Source: Blasia pusilla (lineage: Eukaryota; Marchantiophyta; Marchantiopsida; Blasiales). Taken from it: 64,000 bases of DNA. The notes below the pieces were generated by a model. It did not search any database and had not been told where the DNA came from. It was given only the letters and a program-made list of their open reading frames with translations. Each line of letters starts with the position of its first letter. The stretch's first letter is position 1. The stretch covers positions 18,910,001 through 18,974,000 of the forward strand of contig CM114273.1 in the NCBI GenBank assembly GCA_050084515.1, given 5' to 3'. The translations under genes were made by a program, and so were the position numbers. Shown here in pieces: positions 10,322 through 22,450 of this stretch.

Positions 10322-12420
10322 GATGACCCTTGTGCCCTTGTCACACGATCACTCTCAATCTCGCGAGTAATCCCTCAATCACTCAAACTAAACATGCGGC
10401 ACTCAATATACCCTCTCAGATGTGTGTTGTGCGACAACAAGCGGCGTGGTATGGCAAATCAACTGATCTATCATCTCATTGACAAACCATCCTCAACTCT
10501 GGACATCCCACACAGGTCGTTGTCCCCTAAACCCATACATCATTGATGCTCTTAGCATCGGCACGAAATCCAATATCCCAAATAACTTCCCAATACCCAG
10601 AAATTCCTCACACGTGTAGGGTAAGAGACCAGAATGGGTAACTTGACAATAATGTCGATGTCGCTCCTTGGCAACTGCAAATCTTGACCCCAACTTGATG
10701 ATGAAGAAAACTCCTCCAATCAGCAAGTCGTACTCCTCTCGTACTGACGCTACTCAAACCTCCTTGATGTGCGGTGCAGGTCCAGCGGTCCCGTGTGGCA
10801 TTGGCGCCACGAAACGGCACGACACTCGGGAATGGGGTACAGCACTCGATGACATACCCTCCTTAATCAAAAATTCCCACGCTCTAATCCTTAGTGAAGG
10901 AGCGGCTCCATGATCGAGATGGTGCAGTGCGGCCACGAGCAGCACGGCGCGACAATCACCAGCGGGTTGCGGCTATGGGCGTCACGACACGGTACTCGAT
11001 CGTCGTCGAGCGGCTACCTATCACAACATAGCAGCATGAAATGAAAACTCAAACACCATAATCCGAGGTCACTTGCCATCACAAGTTGATGACAAAACTA
11101 TGATGATGGTGGCGGCCAAAACAAAGTACGTGGTGGCGGCGCAAGTCAAAGAATCAACGGTCGTCGTGGAAGACCCTCCACTTCGTAATGGCGGAAATGG
11201 CAACCAAGGGTGGACAACCGCCGAACGCGGCTCTGAGCAGCGCTAGGTGGCGGAAACAGTGGACCGTTGATGGTGATGGTGGACCGTTGACAGTGACTAT
11301 GACGGCGACGGCCGCCGCCGGCTAAGCGGCTGGTTTAGGGTTTGAACAATTTAACCCTAAAAATTGCCTAGCAATGGTAGTTTTATAAGATTGACCATAA
11401 CCTTTTGCTCGCAACTCCAACTTGTACACAGTTTGTTGCACAGTGTGCACAGCGTGCACAGCTTCACGATCTATGATGGTGTCAAAAAATATTTTGAATT
11501 GGACATTCGAGTAAAAATTGACGGGGACTGTTGGAAAGCCCAATGTCTCTTTCTCCTACACAAAATTTGGCACTGCTTCCGTGCTGATTTCTCCCAACAA
11601 AAATATAAAACCTGTGAAAATAAAAATCAGCAAACTATATGGTGCTCATGAGAGCACTGGCATGGAGAAATTTGCCCCCATACTCAATCCCTATAAAAAA
11701 TTGGGCAGTGCTTCCGTGCGCCACTCTTCCACACAAAAAATCGGCAAAGGAAACATAAAAAATGAGCGGCTCCAGCTCCGGTGAGCACTCCCATGAACCG
11801 CTGAATGGGGAATACCATCCCCAACCTGCAAAACGAGCGAGTGGCCAGCGAGCTCCCCCATGAAGCTCTCTCACTCATCTCATTCTCTCTTTATAAATCA
11901 AGATCCAATCTCTCTTAACACCATAGCTCTCAAATGTGTGCACTCTCACATGTCTCTCTCAATGTCAAACCAAACCCACTCTCCTAATGAGAGGCTTGGG
12001 TTACACACACAAGGCAAGCAAGACCATAGCTCCACCGCCTCATGCCAAGAGGTTCAACAAAGAGAGAATGAGCTTTCAAGCTCTCTCTCCTTGAGGTATA
12101 CCCCTCCCCTCTCCCAAACTTTCTCCATGGTAACCTATGCTCCCAAGTCACCTCCTTGGCTCTTGACCTGATGTAGAAGGTCAAGGGTTTCTTACCACGA
12201 ATAGAAAGTTGACCATATACTCAAAATGGTACTATCCTAAAATAGTAAGTTTCTCAATATGGCTCCAAATGAGCCGAAATGAAGGGGAAACTTGCTCTCT
12301 CACGTTTCCCAAGGCCTCAGCAGGTCATCCTCAACCTCTTGAGCCTCTCCTCCACTACTCGCAAAGGCGCTCTACTAGATCTCACCGATCTATCCTAAAA
12401 GACGTGACACCTAGCACATG
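10322..12420. other. Unresolved region right of element B (leader/LTR candidate)
   Basis: About 2.1 kb without a recognised gene. It should contain the leader and 5' LTR of element B. A TGGCGCCAATGCC string on the minus strand near 10815 resembles a primer site, but its continuation does not fit a tRNA end I know. Around 11160-11290 there is a GC-rich stretch with a repeated GGTGGACCGTTGA. Near 11520-11760 two related ~70-bp segments share CACTGCTTCCGTGC/GCAGTGCTTCCGTGC. A TATA-like TTTATAAATC lies at about 11890 on the plus strand. I could not fix LTR ends. Confidence 0.35.
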
Positions 12421-12424
12421 GATG

Positions 12425-12800
12425 TTTCTTGCAACCTGTCGGATTCCGACGCGTTGCATGTTTGAATGGAACTAAAGAGTTTCTTGCATTTCTCTGCTTT
12501 CACATGTATATTAAGTTCCTGTTTCACTTTTTTGTGGTTTTCCTGATGTTCTTCTTATATTCAACCTTTGTCTATCATACAACATGTCGGAATCCAACAG
12601 GTTGCATAAAGCCAACAAGAGGTCTACAAGGAAGGACTGAGAGGAAAATGGAAGCAATCAGCGTGACAACCTGTCGGATTCTGACAGGTTGCATGGAAGG
12701 ATGATGCATTACCTTCATTTCATTCTCACTCTCTACTTGTTTCATTACTAGCGTTTCTTGACTCCTGACGTCTACCAACCTATCGGATTCCGACAGGATG
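12425..12800. repeat. Palindromic repeats beside T0
   Basis: Four degenerate copies (about 12430, 12590, 12670, 12777) of the palindrome family, with arms like CAACCTGTCGGATTC and its inverse. They are the only copies left of 13 kb and suggest that a diverged member of the transposon family begins here. Confidence 0.75.
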
Positions 12801-13139
12801 AAAGGTTCATTGCCTCTATTTTCCTCGTAGTCCTTCCTTGTAGGCCTTAAGGGTAGCTTCCTTTACTTCAGACATATGTGTTTAAACAAACTTTCCAAAT
12901 GCCCATCAGCATCATAGAGACTCCATGTACCCATTCCTCAGCCAACATAGACACGTGATTTGTGGCCTCCGAATATTTTGAGTCATAGTTGGCGATATTC
13001 GAACCCTACACTTTCTACCAAATGCACCAAATTTGCTATCATCTTTGTCAATCTCCAAGACTGTCATGGGAGAAAATAAATCCCATCTGTCAGTAGTGCA
13101 AGTCTTAGGGTAGCATATATAGTGATGTTAGCATGTCTT

Positions 13140-13385
13140 AAGTGGTCTTCTTATGTCTAGTTTTAGATTCAAGCCTGGAAAAACGAGGTTAGTTTATGAC
13201 CCAATCTGGTCCACTTGTTACTCTCTTCTAAAGATTTTTAGCATTTTAAAGAGAAAAACTTATAAAGAAACTAATGAAAATTTTGAAGAGAGGAGCCGGA
13301 TTCTACCCTTTTTTTTTAAGAGTGACTCTCCTCTCTTCCTCTCTTCCTCTCCTCTCTTACTCTCTCTTGTCAGAATACCAGCCCT
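13140..13385 (+). mobile_element. T0: terminal fragment of the MULE-like family
   Basis: About 245 bp similar to the gene-2-side end of T3 (48420-48670): it keeps the TGGTCTTCTTATGTC stretch, TACTCTCTTCTAAAGAT, and the pyrimidine-rich TIR ending GTCAGAATACCAGCCC. The tip faces right, so the element body lies to the left. Before 13140 similarity is lost except for the palindromes. It is either a truncated or a short non-autonomous relative. Confidence 0.65.
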
Positions 13386-15104
13386 CGAGTAGAAGGCCCT
13401 ACAATTGGTGTAGACATAACAATACGAATGTTGGGAGTTGCAGATAGGACAAAAGGAGTCCTATAGTCATTGCAATTGGACTAAATGAGTCATTTTTAGT
13501 GACTCAGTAGGAATGAAAGCTCACTGCACCAGTAACATTCTTATAACTAGTAGTGAATGTAGATTTCATTTTTTGAGTTTTTGATGAGTTTATTAATGTC
13601 TTTTGAAAGATCTTTCATTTGTAATTGGATCTGAATTACTGAAATCCTCATGTCCATTTCTATTTTGAATTGCAACACTAAAGCATACACCTAAGCATAA
13701 AATACAATTTAGAATAATATCAAGAAACCAGCAACATGGCAACTCAACTACAAGGAGATGAAATGCAAAAAGAACATAGTATGAGTGTCTTAAAAGTAAG
13801 ATCTGATATCAGAATTGACACAATTTTTTATTCTCATATCCAACAAACCAGAATGATGTCTTAACCAATTAAACTCCCCTCAAAAGAGAAGTCTATGCAC
13901 CTCAGGTAGTTGGATGCCAAAATGAAAAACTACTCGAGTGCATCACCTTTCTCAATGCATCTACCTGGGGTCTTGGAATCAAGGCTCAAATCCAAAAACC
14001 ATGGGAGGACGACCACAGCTGCAACCAAACTAATGTAGGGTTGAGATGACTTCATCTGCTTGAATCAAATTGCAGAAGAATGGAAATGTGGCAAACACCA
14101 GAAAAAATCCAAAAAGTACCAATGGAGATTTATTCCATCAAAAATCTGATCATATTCCTCCCACATGTAGAGTTTATCAATAATCATGACCCTAGTCGCT
14201 TGAGTGATCTCTCCTATTAGATTCTATAAAAGGAGGAAGATAAATGCAATGAAACTTCCGCACCTTACGTGATAGCGGGTTGACACCTATTGTCATTTTA
14301 AGTTAACTTGTACAAAATTAACAACACTAAGATAAACAAAGATCACTGAAATTGATAAGTTGGCATCGTATATCAGGTTCAATAGCCTAGATTAACCGCC
14401 CAAAGCTATTGCATTGGGAAGCATCAGCTTAAGAGGATTCAAATAAATTAGGCTAGACAAGATAAAGCTTCCTAGAGAATTCCTTGGCTGGTACCTGGAA
14501 GCTCCGCATCAACACTCTCACTTTATGACAATCTTCCTCATGTCACGTGTTACTTTCTTCACTTCTTCCTGCCTCTACATCCATCCTAGTCTTTAGCACC
14601 ATCCAATCAGAGCGCGAGAACTATTGCACAAGGCTACAACTGGAACTACTTAACGACTCTCATACCTACAAAATAGCGAGTCAGTTGGAAATGTTGTCTT
14701 CTCCATCCCTTGCTTTCTACTATAGCGCACTCCAAACAGCTGAAGGACATCAAGCTTAAGAACTTAGTCAGGTAAGAGGACCTAGCCTCGTTTCAGGAGA
14801 CCGGGTAATTTGTCCCACCGACCAAATTGATTCAGAAAAGCGTGGCCATGGCTTGGCGTAAGCTGTCACCCAAACTCATAGCATATGCTGGTGACAAATA
14901 ACTCAGAGACATGAGACCTATTTGTCGTAATCCACACAACTCTAATTGAATTCTGGCCTGGAGTTTTTGCTCACAAGCAAGCTTTTTTCTGCGTAATTGG
15001 GATGAACAAGCACAAGCATAAGTGGAGTATGAGCATAACGATAAAAATTAAGTGACATTCACAACATCTGATTTTGTCGCGGGATGTATGCGGGCCCGTG
15101 AGCC
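13386..15104. other. AT-rich stretch without recognised features
   Basis: 1.7 kb between the facing termini of T0 and T4. No open frame longer than about 70 codons, no domain, and no palindromes of the family. It may be true flanking DNA or an older decayed repeat. Confidence 0.5.
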
Positions 15105-15752
15105 AGGGGCTGGTATTCTGGTAGGAGAGAGTAAGAGAGGAGAGGAAAAGAGGAAGAGAGGAGAGGAAGAGAGGAAGAGAGGAAAGTCTCTCTTCAAAAA
15201 AAAGGGCAGAATCCGCCTCCTCTCTTCACAACTTTTTGACATTTTTGAAATTTTTGTTTGCTTTCAAATTCATGAAATCTTTAGAAGAGAGTAGCAAGTG
15301 GACCACATTTGGGCCTAAAGTAACCTTCTTTTTCCAGGCTTGCAAGAACAAGTAGACATCATAAGACCACTACAAACATCCTTCCATAACTCTCCATGTG
15401 AGCCCAATTTTCTTCACATTGCCTGTCTAAGCCAGCTCTACAATAAGCCGGGCTCAGGGGTGTTAATGTCGGAGGACCATCGGCAGATAATTTGACCCAA
15501 AGTAGCAATTTCATCTCAATGAAAGGTTCAAATAAAGACTCTAACTATGGTCTCAATAGACTCCTGTGCCCTTCAAGGTTTAACTTCTCTGAAGATGTGG
15601 TTGACTCTTCTTGTATTAAATATCCCATCCGATCAATACTCATCCATGAGGGGGTTTTCCACAACAGAACAAATCACTCATCAGTGATGGTAGCCAAAGA
15701 CTTTCATGATAGCATTGGATGATGTTGACTCATGAATGGATGCATAAAGTAT
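15105..15752 (+). mobile_element. T4: left terminus (gene-2-side TIR)
   Basis: The tip AGGGGCTGGTATTCTGG is followed by GA-rich repeats (GAGAGGAGAGGAAGAGAGG), then CTCTCTTCAAAAAAAA and the conserved subterminal sequence seen in T1, T2, T3 and T5. The body points right. T1 is inserted at 15762, and the rest of T4 resumes at 51366 with the 3' half of gene 2. Joining the two parts across T1 is inferred from orientation and from T1's target duplication, not from an empty site. Confidence 0.7.
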
Positions 15753-15761
15753 ACCATGGAG
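15753..15761. repeat. Target-site duplication of T1, left copy
   Basis: CCATGGAGT, repeated exactly at 51357-51365 on the far side of the element 35.6 kb away. Confidence 0.85.
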
Positions 15762-15999
15762 TGGGGGCTGATATTCTGGAAGGAGAGAGTAAGAGAGGAG
15801 AGGAAGAGAGGAAGAGAGGAGAGTCTCTCTTAAAAAAAAAGGGCCAAATCCGCCTCCTCTCTTCAAAACTTTTTGACATATTTGAAATTTTTGTTTGCTT
15901 TCAAATTCAGGAAATCTTTAGAAGAGAGTAGGTAGTGGTCCACATTTGGCCCTAAAAAAACCTCCTTTTTCCTGGGGGTGAAAAAAAAGTAGACATCAT

Positions 16000-17480
16000 A
16001 AGACCACTACAAACATTTTTCCATCACTCTCCATGTGAGCCTAAGTTTCTTAACATTACCTGTCTCGGTCTACAAAAAGCAAAGTGCCCATGGGTATTTT
16101 TGTTGGAGGACCACCCAGATGCCAACCTCTCTTTTTTGGGGATTGTTTGCATCATGGCCTCCTTGAATTGCCCCATAACCAACTTTCTGTTGGTTATGAA
16201 TGGTGTCTGCTCAAGACCAACTTTGTGAAATGTGAACATATGAGAGGATAATTGAACCAAAAGATTGTTAGCTGTTTGGAGTAAAGAGGAACTGACGTCC
16301 CTTCATTCAGATCCTAAGGTGAGAAACCAGAAGTGCACCCCTCCCAACCCGTAAGAAAGCTCACCATCGAAAGGAAAGATTTTTAGAAGTGATTTTCTTC
16401 CACCCGCACCCACAACAATCTAACAGGTTGGGAATCCGAAATGGAAATCCGGCGGTGTAGTAGGAATCCCGCACATCTTAGACAAGAAAAGAAGCCTACA
16501 ACCGGTTTGACGAATGTAGGGAACGAGCCAAACGTTAAGAAGCCCGCCACAATGCGTCGGTTGGTCTCACGGGGAAGAGTCCGATCACTCAGCGATCAAC
16601 TGCGGAATCCGACGACTTGCCTGGAAGTGGTTAAAAAAGTTGCGAAGGCGAAAAGCAAAAGTTGCAACCCGTCGGAATCATACGGGTTGCAAAATTGTAA
16701 TTCTGAGTAGCTAAAAGAACACAATCCACAAGTCCAACAAAATATTTCAGAAAACTTTTACAAACACCATTATACGTTGAAAAAATCTCGTCCTTTATTA
16801 CCTCCGAAGGAGCCTCGAAAATATACAATTGATCTAGTCTATGATTTCTTCAGCCTCGTCATCTACAAATTTACTCCTAACTCTCCTCGGTGACAGTACC
16901 AAAGGAATGTCCTGAGATACAAGTGGCTCCTCTGGCCGATTGTAGACGGGGATCGAAAATGTTGGCGAATTCGAGAGCCTTGGCCCCCCCCCTAGGTACG
17001 CCATAACGGTCCCATGTAACCTGATTTGAGTCCCACCGCCTTCCTCGGTAGTGTACCTTGTACGCTCTGCAATGTGACACCCATCCAGTATCAATATGTG
17101 CTCCGTCCTTGGTAATACCATGATGGAAATCGCACAGGTAGTAGGAATCCAACACGCCCCGAGAGAAGAAAAGAAGCCTCGCCGCTTTTACGAGTTGAGG
17201 GGAAGGTGCCAAGGGAAGAAGCCCGCCAGATTGCCTCTTAAGTTGGACCAACAGGGAAAGAGTCCGATCAGGCAACCTATCGAAATCCGACAGGTTGCCT
17301 GGAAGTGGTAAAAAGATGCTGTGGTCAAAAAGTGAAAAGTTGCAAGCAGGAGAAATCCGACGGGTTGCAAAATAGAAGTCCGCGGAGTACATAGACGATC
17401 ACATTCGAAAAGACATAAAAAATTTTCAGCAAACTTTTACAAGCACCACCATCGTTCGAAAAAATATTCTCATTTATATC
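16000..17480 (-). repeat. T1: duplicated 3' module of gene 2 and subterminal region
   Basis: Downstream of gene 2's stop, a block of about 700 bp occurs twice. The order is a GTAGTAGGAATCC start, an AGAAAAGAAGCCT stretch, AAGAAGCCCGCCA, a palindrome, an ATTCAGCAAACTTTTACAA-like stretch, and TCGGAA-TGTACATTTGATCTA. One copy starts near 17140 and the other near 16440. The second copy (16834-17121, minus) ends with the acidic VDDEAEEIID and a stop, parallel to the DDEAKDLIE tail at 17513. Between 15930 and 16300 there is a further conserved block (minus frame with FHKVGLEQTPFI and VMGQF) found in all copies. I cannot tell whether it is coding. Confidence 0.65.
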
Positions 17481-18179
17481 ATCCGAAAAAAGCTCGGAAC
17501 TGTACATTTGATCTATTCTATCAAATCTTTTGCCTCATCATCAAAAAACTCCCTACTCCAAACGCTGCAGTCAAGCTGGGTCGTTGAGTTCTTTGAACTC
17601 ACTCATCATCATCCGAGAGCTCTTGCAAAATTACTTTCGGCCTTGCCCTCCCGATTTTGGGAATCGTTGGAAGCGACGATGGAGTCACAACCAATGGTGG
17701 GTCTGGAACCGGAGCTCTCGGCTTCGGTGGAGAGTTGTACGCCCCAATGAGCCTTTCGTATTCTGCCTTTGCCTCTTTGCAAAGGTCAAACAGTTCCTGC
17801 CTTCCCTTGAGGCAGAGAATGTTCCTGCCACTCTGCCAGGCGCCTTTGATGCTTGCCCCTGAAAGTCCCACTAAGTCGAACACCAAGTCACCCGGCCTTG
17901 AGCAGAGCTCGATGAGCGTTTGCATCAGGGCTGGCGATTTTTCCCTTCCTCCCAGAAGTGGGGTACTGTCTTGCATGTAAATTCCCGGTGGGGAATTGTA
18001 CAAACTATCTAAGATATACCCATCTGAGCATGGATCCACAGGATCCTGGATCTTGAACACCTGGAAATTGTGCTCGCGCCGAAGCAGTACACGTAGGAGT
18101 GGTCCATCTGTAAAGAAGCACGTTGGAAACAATGTCAGCAACTAAAGAAGTCCGCTTGAGAACTTTTTCAATTACTAAC

Positions 18180-18580
18180 TTTGGATCAACCTGTCGGAGT
18201 GCGATGGGTTGTTTTGTCCCGGACCAACCTGTCGCCTTCTGACGGGTTGGTCAGGGACTAAAAACAACCCGTCGGGCTCTCCGTTGTTTTTGTCCGTGAG
18301 CAACCCGTTGGAAGGCGACGGGTTGTTGGCCTAGAGCAGCCCATGCTCGGCTGAGAGCAACCTGTCGCTATCAGATAGGTTGCTGCTTTCAGGAAACACA
18401 GGGAAAAACCAAAAGCAACTGCAACCCGTCGGGTTCCGACGGGTTGCAGGTACACCACGGTTTTCCCTGTGTATGTGGGAAAGATGCAACCCGTCGGAAA
18501 CCGACGGGTTTCTCTCAACCAAGCATGGGCTGCTCTAAGCTAGCAACCCGTCGCCTTCCGACAGGTTGCTCACCGACAAA
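18180..18580. repeat. Palindrome cluster in intron 3 of T1 gene 2
   Basis: Eight copies with arms like CAACCCGTCG/CGACGGGTTG and variable centres (GGTTC, GAAAC, CCTTC, CTATC). One copy has CCTGTC paired with GATAGG, so both arms changed together. Confidence 0.9.
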
Positions 18581-20699
18581 AACAACGGAGATTAACACTC
18601 ATTGAGCCTTACCCAAATTTGAAAATATAATTGAGATTATACTACAAGAATTGAGCCTTACCCGAATCTGACTCGTCGCGGATCGGAGTGGGTACTCGTT
18701 TTTTATGATCCACGATTGCGCCGTCCTCCACTTTACCGACCTCTTGACGCACTATAGGTTGAAGAGCTCGTCCTCGCTCCCTCCAATCAACACCAAGAAG
18801 CAGCCCCTGTCACTCAGATAGGCGTCTGCAAAGGAGAACAACAACGCGATTTGGTCATAAGAGAGCGGCACATTCCACTCAGGTACCCCGTCCGACGGAT
18901 TCTCGCCCCACAATCGCAACCCCGAGGGTAGATCAGCGATCAAGAGATCCACCGCAACCTCTTCGACCACTCCATTCACCGTCCAGGCAGTGTGCCCGTT
19001 TCGTTGGAGCTTCCGTCCCAGCGTTGTCAATTTATCGATGGCTGGTGTCGACGCTTGAGAACTGAAGCTTTTCAGCTCATCCAGTAAAGGAGTGAACTGA
19101 AGGAGGATGCTTGTCCAGGCCGTTGTTTGTCTGTGTCTTCCCAAGGATGATGGACTGTATTCTCCTTAGGACAACCTGGCACCTCTCGCTTCCGCTTCTC
19201 CCGAGGCTGCGGACGGCTTGTCGGGGTCTCTATGACCTCAGACTCTGGTGGGGTTTTTTTCGCTGAGGACTTGGTCCGACCCTCTCTCCCCGCTCGCCCG
19301 GATGATTCTGCCTCTGGCCTTGAATCTTCAGCCTCTCTTTGGGAAGACTCGGCCTCGGAATTTTTCCCTCCCCTCGCCTTGCCTTTGAGACCCGCTGTGG
19401 ATTTGTCTTTGGCTGTGCGGACCTTGGAAGCCAACTCAGCTGTCTCGTGGGCTTGCTCTTCCGCATCTCCTCCGAAGAACTCTTCAGGCTGCACAAAATT
19501 GGGGATATCGTCTTGTCCTGAGGCCACTACATCATGAAGCATTCGTAAATCCTTATTGGTGATGTCTTCAGGGTCGTTGAAGTCAAGCCAAATGGGGCAA
19601 TTCTCCACCTCCCAATCAGACATGTGCTTCCCATCTCCATGTCGTACATGGAGAATGTCTCTCCATCAAGCGGCGAAGCTCACAACTTCAAGGCTGCCGG
19701 TAATTTTCCCCAGGTACCTGCATTCTTACACTAGACGAGGTACCTGAAGACCATCCGTTAAGCAACTTTTACTCAAACTGAATCGGCCGTCTGCTCCTGT
19801 AGATCTCGCTTCTTCTTTGTTTGATCCCGTTTGTTCCCCTCGATTTCTTCGTCAAGCTCTGCCTGAGGGAGGACGCAAACCTTGAACATTGTCTTGAATC
19901 CTGGGTTTTTTATTGGCTTGTCCCGGATGTCATCGAGCCAAACCTCGAAATCTACAGAACTTTCCAAGTTTGCTTTGTCCAGAATGGGCTCTAATCTTTT
20001 GAGCTCCGCTTGCAGACCGTCCAGCACGGACTTCCCGATAACCCGCAATGCGTCCCAAAACGACCATTCGCGTAGCCAGTGGGAGATTACTAGATCAGAC
20101 ACACCCGGAGGATGGTGTGCCGCCCTCTTCTGGGCCTCTATGCCCTCAAGACTGATTTTCATCAGTCAGATCCTCCTAAACTCGCTTATGCCGGACAACG
20201 CAAACCGATGCACGCGATCCAGGGACACTTTCTCCCCAATCCGACCTTGAGGATCTTCATCCCTTTTCCACTGGCGCTTGATAATCGCCTTCAGCTCCTT
20301 GTAGAACTCCGGACCAAGTTCGGGGTTGAGAATGCTGATGTATCGTTGCATCTTGCTCGCCGTGTATTTCGTGGCTGCAGATACTGCAGCTTGGATGAAT
20401 TTCGCGCGCTCAGACCCAGATTCTTTCTCCCTCCGCTCCAGCTCTAGTGCAGCGCTCTTCTTCGCGGCCTGTATCTTCGACCAGCAAAGGATGGTTAGGG
20501 CTGCATCTTGGGAAATAAACTTATTTGCCCAAGTTTTCTTTTTTATCTGAGCACCCTTTGTAAGCATCTGATTTACAAGGGCGTTGCCCAAGAACCCCTT
20601 GTACTCTCCCGGGTGCGTCGTAAGCACCTTCTTCACCCGATCGCAGTCCTGGATCCAGTGGTGGGTGACATTCCCCTCCGATACAATCCTGCACATCCA

Positions 20700-21420
20700 A
20701 ACTCAACCCGTCAGAAAATTACATGGGTTCTTGCAACCCGTCGGACTCGACCACGGTCGTCACAACTCAAGGTCGGATTCTAGAACGAAGCTAAATGATG
20801 CAACCCGTCGGAGTCCGACGGATTGCATTCAGATTTGCTAATGCCTGGTTTCAACCCGTCGGACTCTGACGGGTTGTGCAATTGAACATACTAACGTGAA
20901 CATAGCAACCCTTCAGAGTCCGACAGGTTGCGCAATTGAATGGAAACTTGCAATTTGACGCGAAATTTGCTAAACCAACTTCCGAATGCAACCCGTCGGA
21001 CTCTGACGAGTTGATTTTGGCCAAAAATAGTTTTGAGTCAAGCAACCCGTCGGAGTCCGACGGGTTGCTTTGGGCAAAAAACATACTAAACCTGCGGTCA
21101 GTCGAACAACTCGTCCGAGTCCGACGAGTTGCTTTCTTGAAAAAACATCCTGAAAAGGCGGCGAGTCGAGCAACCCGTTGGACTCCGACAGTTTGCTTTG
21201 GGCCAAAAACTTAATAAATCAGTCGTCAGTCGAACAACTTGTCGGAGTCCGACGAGTTGAATTCTTCAAAAAACATCATGAAAAAGTGTCGAGTCGAGCA
21301 ACTCGTCGGAGTCCGACGAGTTGCTTTCGGAAAAAAAAAACCTAACCCATTCATCAATCGAGCAACTCGTCGGAGTCCGACGAGTTACGTTTCGCCAAAA
21401 GCATCCCAACAACAGTCCTG
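20700..21420. repeat. Tandem palindrome array in intron 2 of T1 gene 2
   Basis: About eleven copies. From about 20990 they form a tandem array with a unit near 65 bp: palindrome, then CTTTGGGCCAAAAAC-like spacer, then CAGTCGAGCAA leading into the next palindrome. Several units have the paired change CAACTCGTC / GACGAGTTG. Confidence 0.9.
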
Positions 21421-22450
21421 ACCCAGCAAGAAGATACTCACGTGTTCATGGCATGCATTGCCATCTCCACGATCGCCATGTGATGAGGGAATGGATGAAG
21501 GACCACTGCCTTCACGCAAAAATGTGCCTCCAAGGAGTTGGGCCGCTCCTCCGCAAACTTGGTCCACGCCATGAACCTGTGATTTCCATCCCAGATGAAG
21601 AAATACAGATTCCTCATCCAGCTGAATTCCGTGCCCTCTACTTGCCTTCAGAAATCTTGGTCTCTCATCCTCCAGAATGTGTCGAGCTTATCCAAGTCCT
21701 CCTCCGTAACCAAGGCTTGGGTTCCATGCTCGTCGTAAGGCTCAACATAGAAGGGAGGAAAGTTGTCGACGTAGGATGTTGTCGCCGCCAATTATTTAAG
21801 CTTTGCGATGTCCTCGTCGGACTGAATTTCGCGGACGTATTCCATTGTCCGCAATCGGCAAAGTGGAATCCTCGGGGCGTTGTGGCCCTCCATCAGTGCC
21901 ATCTGCTTTACCATTTGTCTTCCGCCGGGCTTGGAGACAAGAATGACCGCTCTCCGGCTTCTTCGGCAATGTCCACCATCTCCACGCTGGCAGTCCTCAT
22001 GACCTCATCGTCCGTGATTTGAACTTCTGGCGTTTCCGCTATGTTGATTGTGTCCCCGGACTTCATCGGGGACATTTCCCGCATCTCATCACTTTTGGTT
22101 GGACGGGCTGGGCTATCGTCAATGGCTATCGCTTTTTCCCTCCTCGCTTTAGCCAATTCTGCTCTCCTCACCGACGTGTCCAGACCCTTCTTTTCTCTCT
22201 TTTCGTCGGCAATCCTTTTCTTCAAGGCCTGCGACGTCTCAGCCTCTGCGTTCTGTTTATCGAGCGCCTCTTGAACACGTCTCGCAAGGAGCTCATGGTT
22301 GTTCATCTCCGCTTCCCTTTCCCGCTCCTCGATTTCCTGCTGCCTAATTTCATTCGCCGAACGAGGCCCCGGAGATGCTGACGCAGGAGTCCTAATGGAC
22401 TTGGGAATGAAGCTCCCAGACTTGTTGGCTTGTGATTTTTTCCTCGTCAT

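Larger units (their letters stand above)
17513..22450 (-). pseudogene. T1 gene 2: ParB-like domain plus amino-type DNA methyltransferase (5 exons)
   Basis: ATG at 22450 (MTRKKSQANK). Exon 1 (to about 21920) encodes a basic N-terminus, a Glu/Arg/Lys coiled coil and an acidic stretch; its 3' end and intron 1 are deleted. Exon 2 (21442-21919) holds IPLCRLRTMEYVREIQ, PPFYV and IWDGNHRFMAW, the strand-helix pattern and G-x-x-R signature of ParB/sulfiredoxin folds. Exon 3 (18662-20688) is a long middle region with KKTWANKFISQDA and ends with DLLIADLPSG...SDRGCFLVLIGG, like methyltransferase motif IV. Exon 4 (17603-18107) has CSRPGDLVFDLVGLSGAS...GRNILCL, like motif I and its following strand. Order IV then I is the permuted beta-class order of N4/N6 enzymes. 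Exon 5 is DDEAKDLIE. Introns 2 and 3 hold palindromes. Stops occur in exons 2 and 3, with frameshifts near 20160 and 19640. The motif II acid is Lys here but Glu in T4. Confidence 0.75.

Noticed and set aside
10790-10815. Primer-binding site of element B (TGGCGCC string)
   Set aside because: Only seven bases fit a known tRNA 3' end and no LTR boundary could be placed beside it.
11880-12180. Possible host gene promoter and 5' leader (TATA-like box, CT-rich leader)
   Set aside because: No supported open frame follows and the segment may be an LTR, so it is left as unresolved.
13386-15104. Host gene between T0 and T4
   Set aside because: Longest frames are about 70 codons, without domains or consistent codon use.
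20700-21420. Regular ~25-bp palindromic repeats with similar spacers resemble a CRISPR array
   Set aside because: Spacers are related to each other, repeats vary, and the arrays lie in GT-AG introns of eukaryotic transposon genes with no cas genes nearby.
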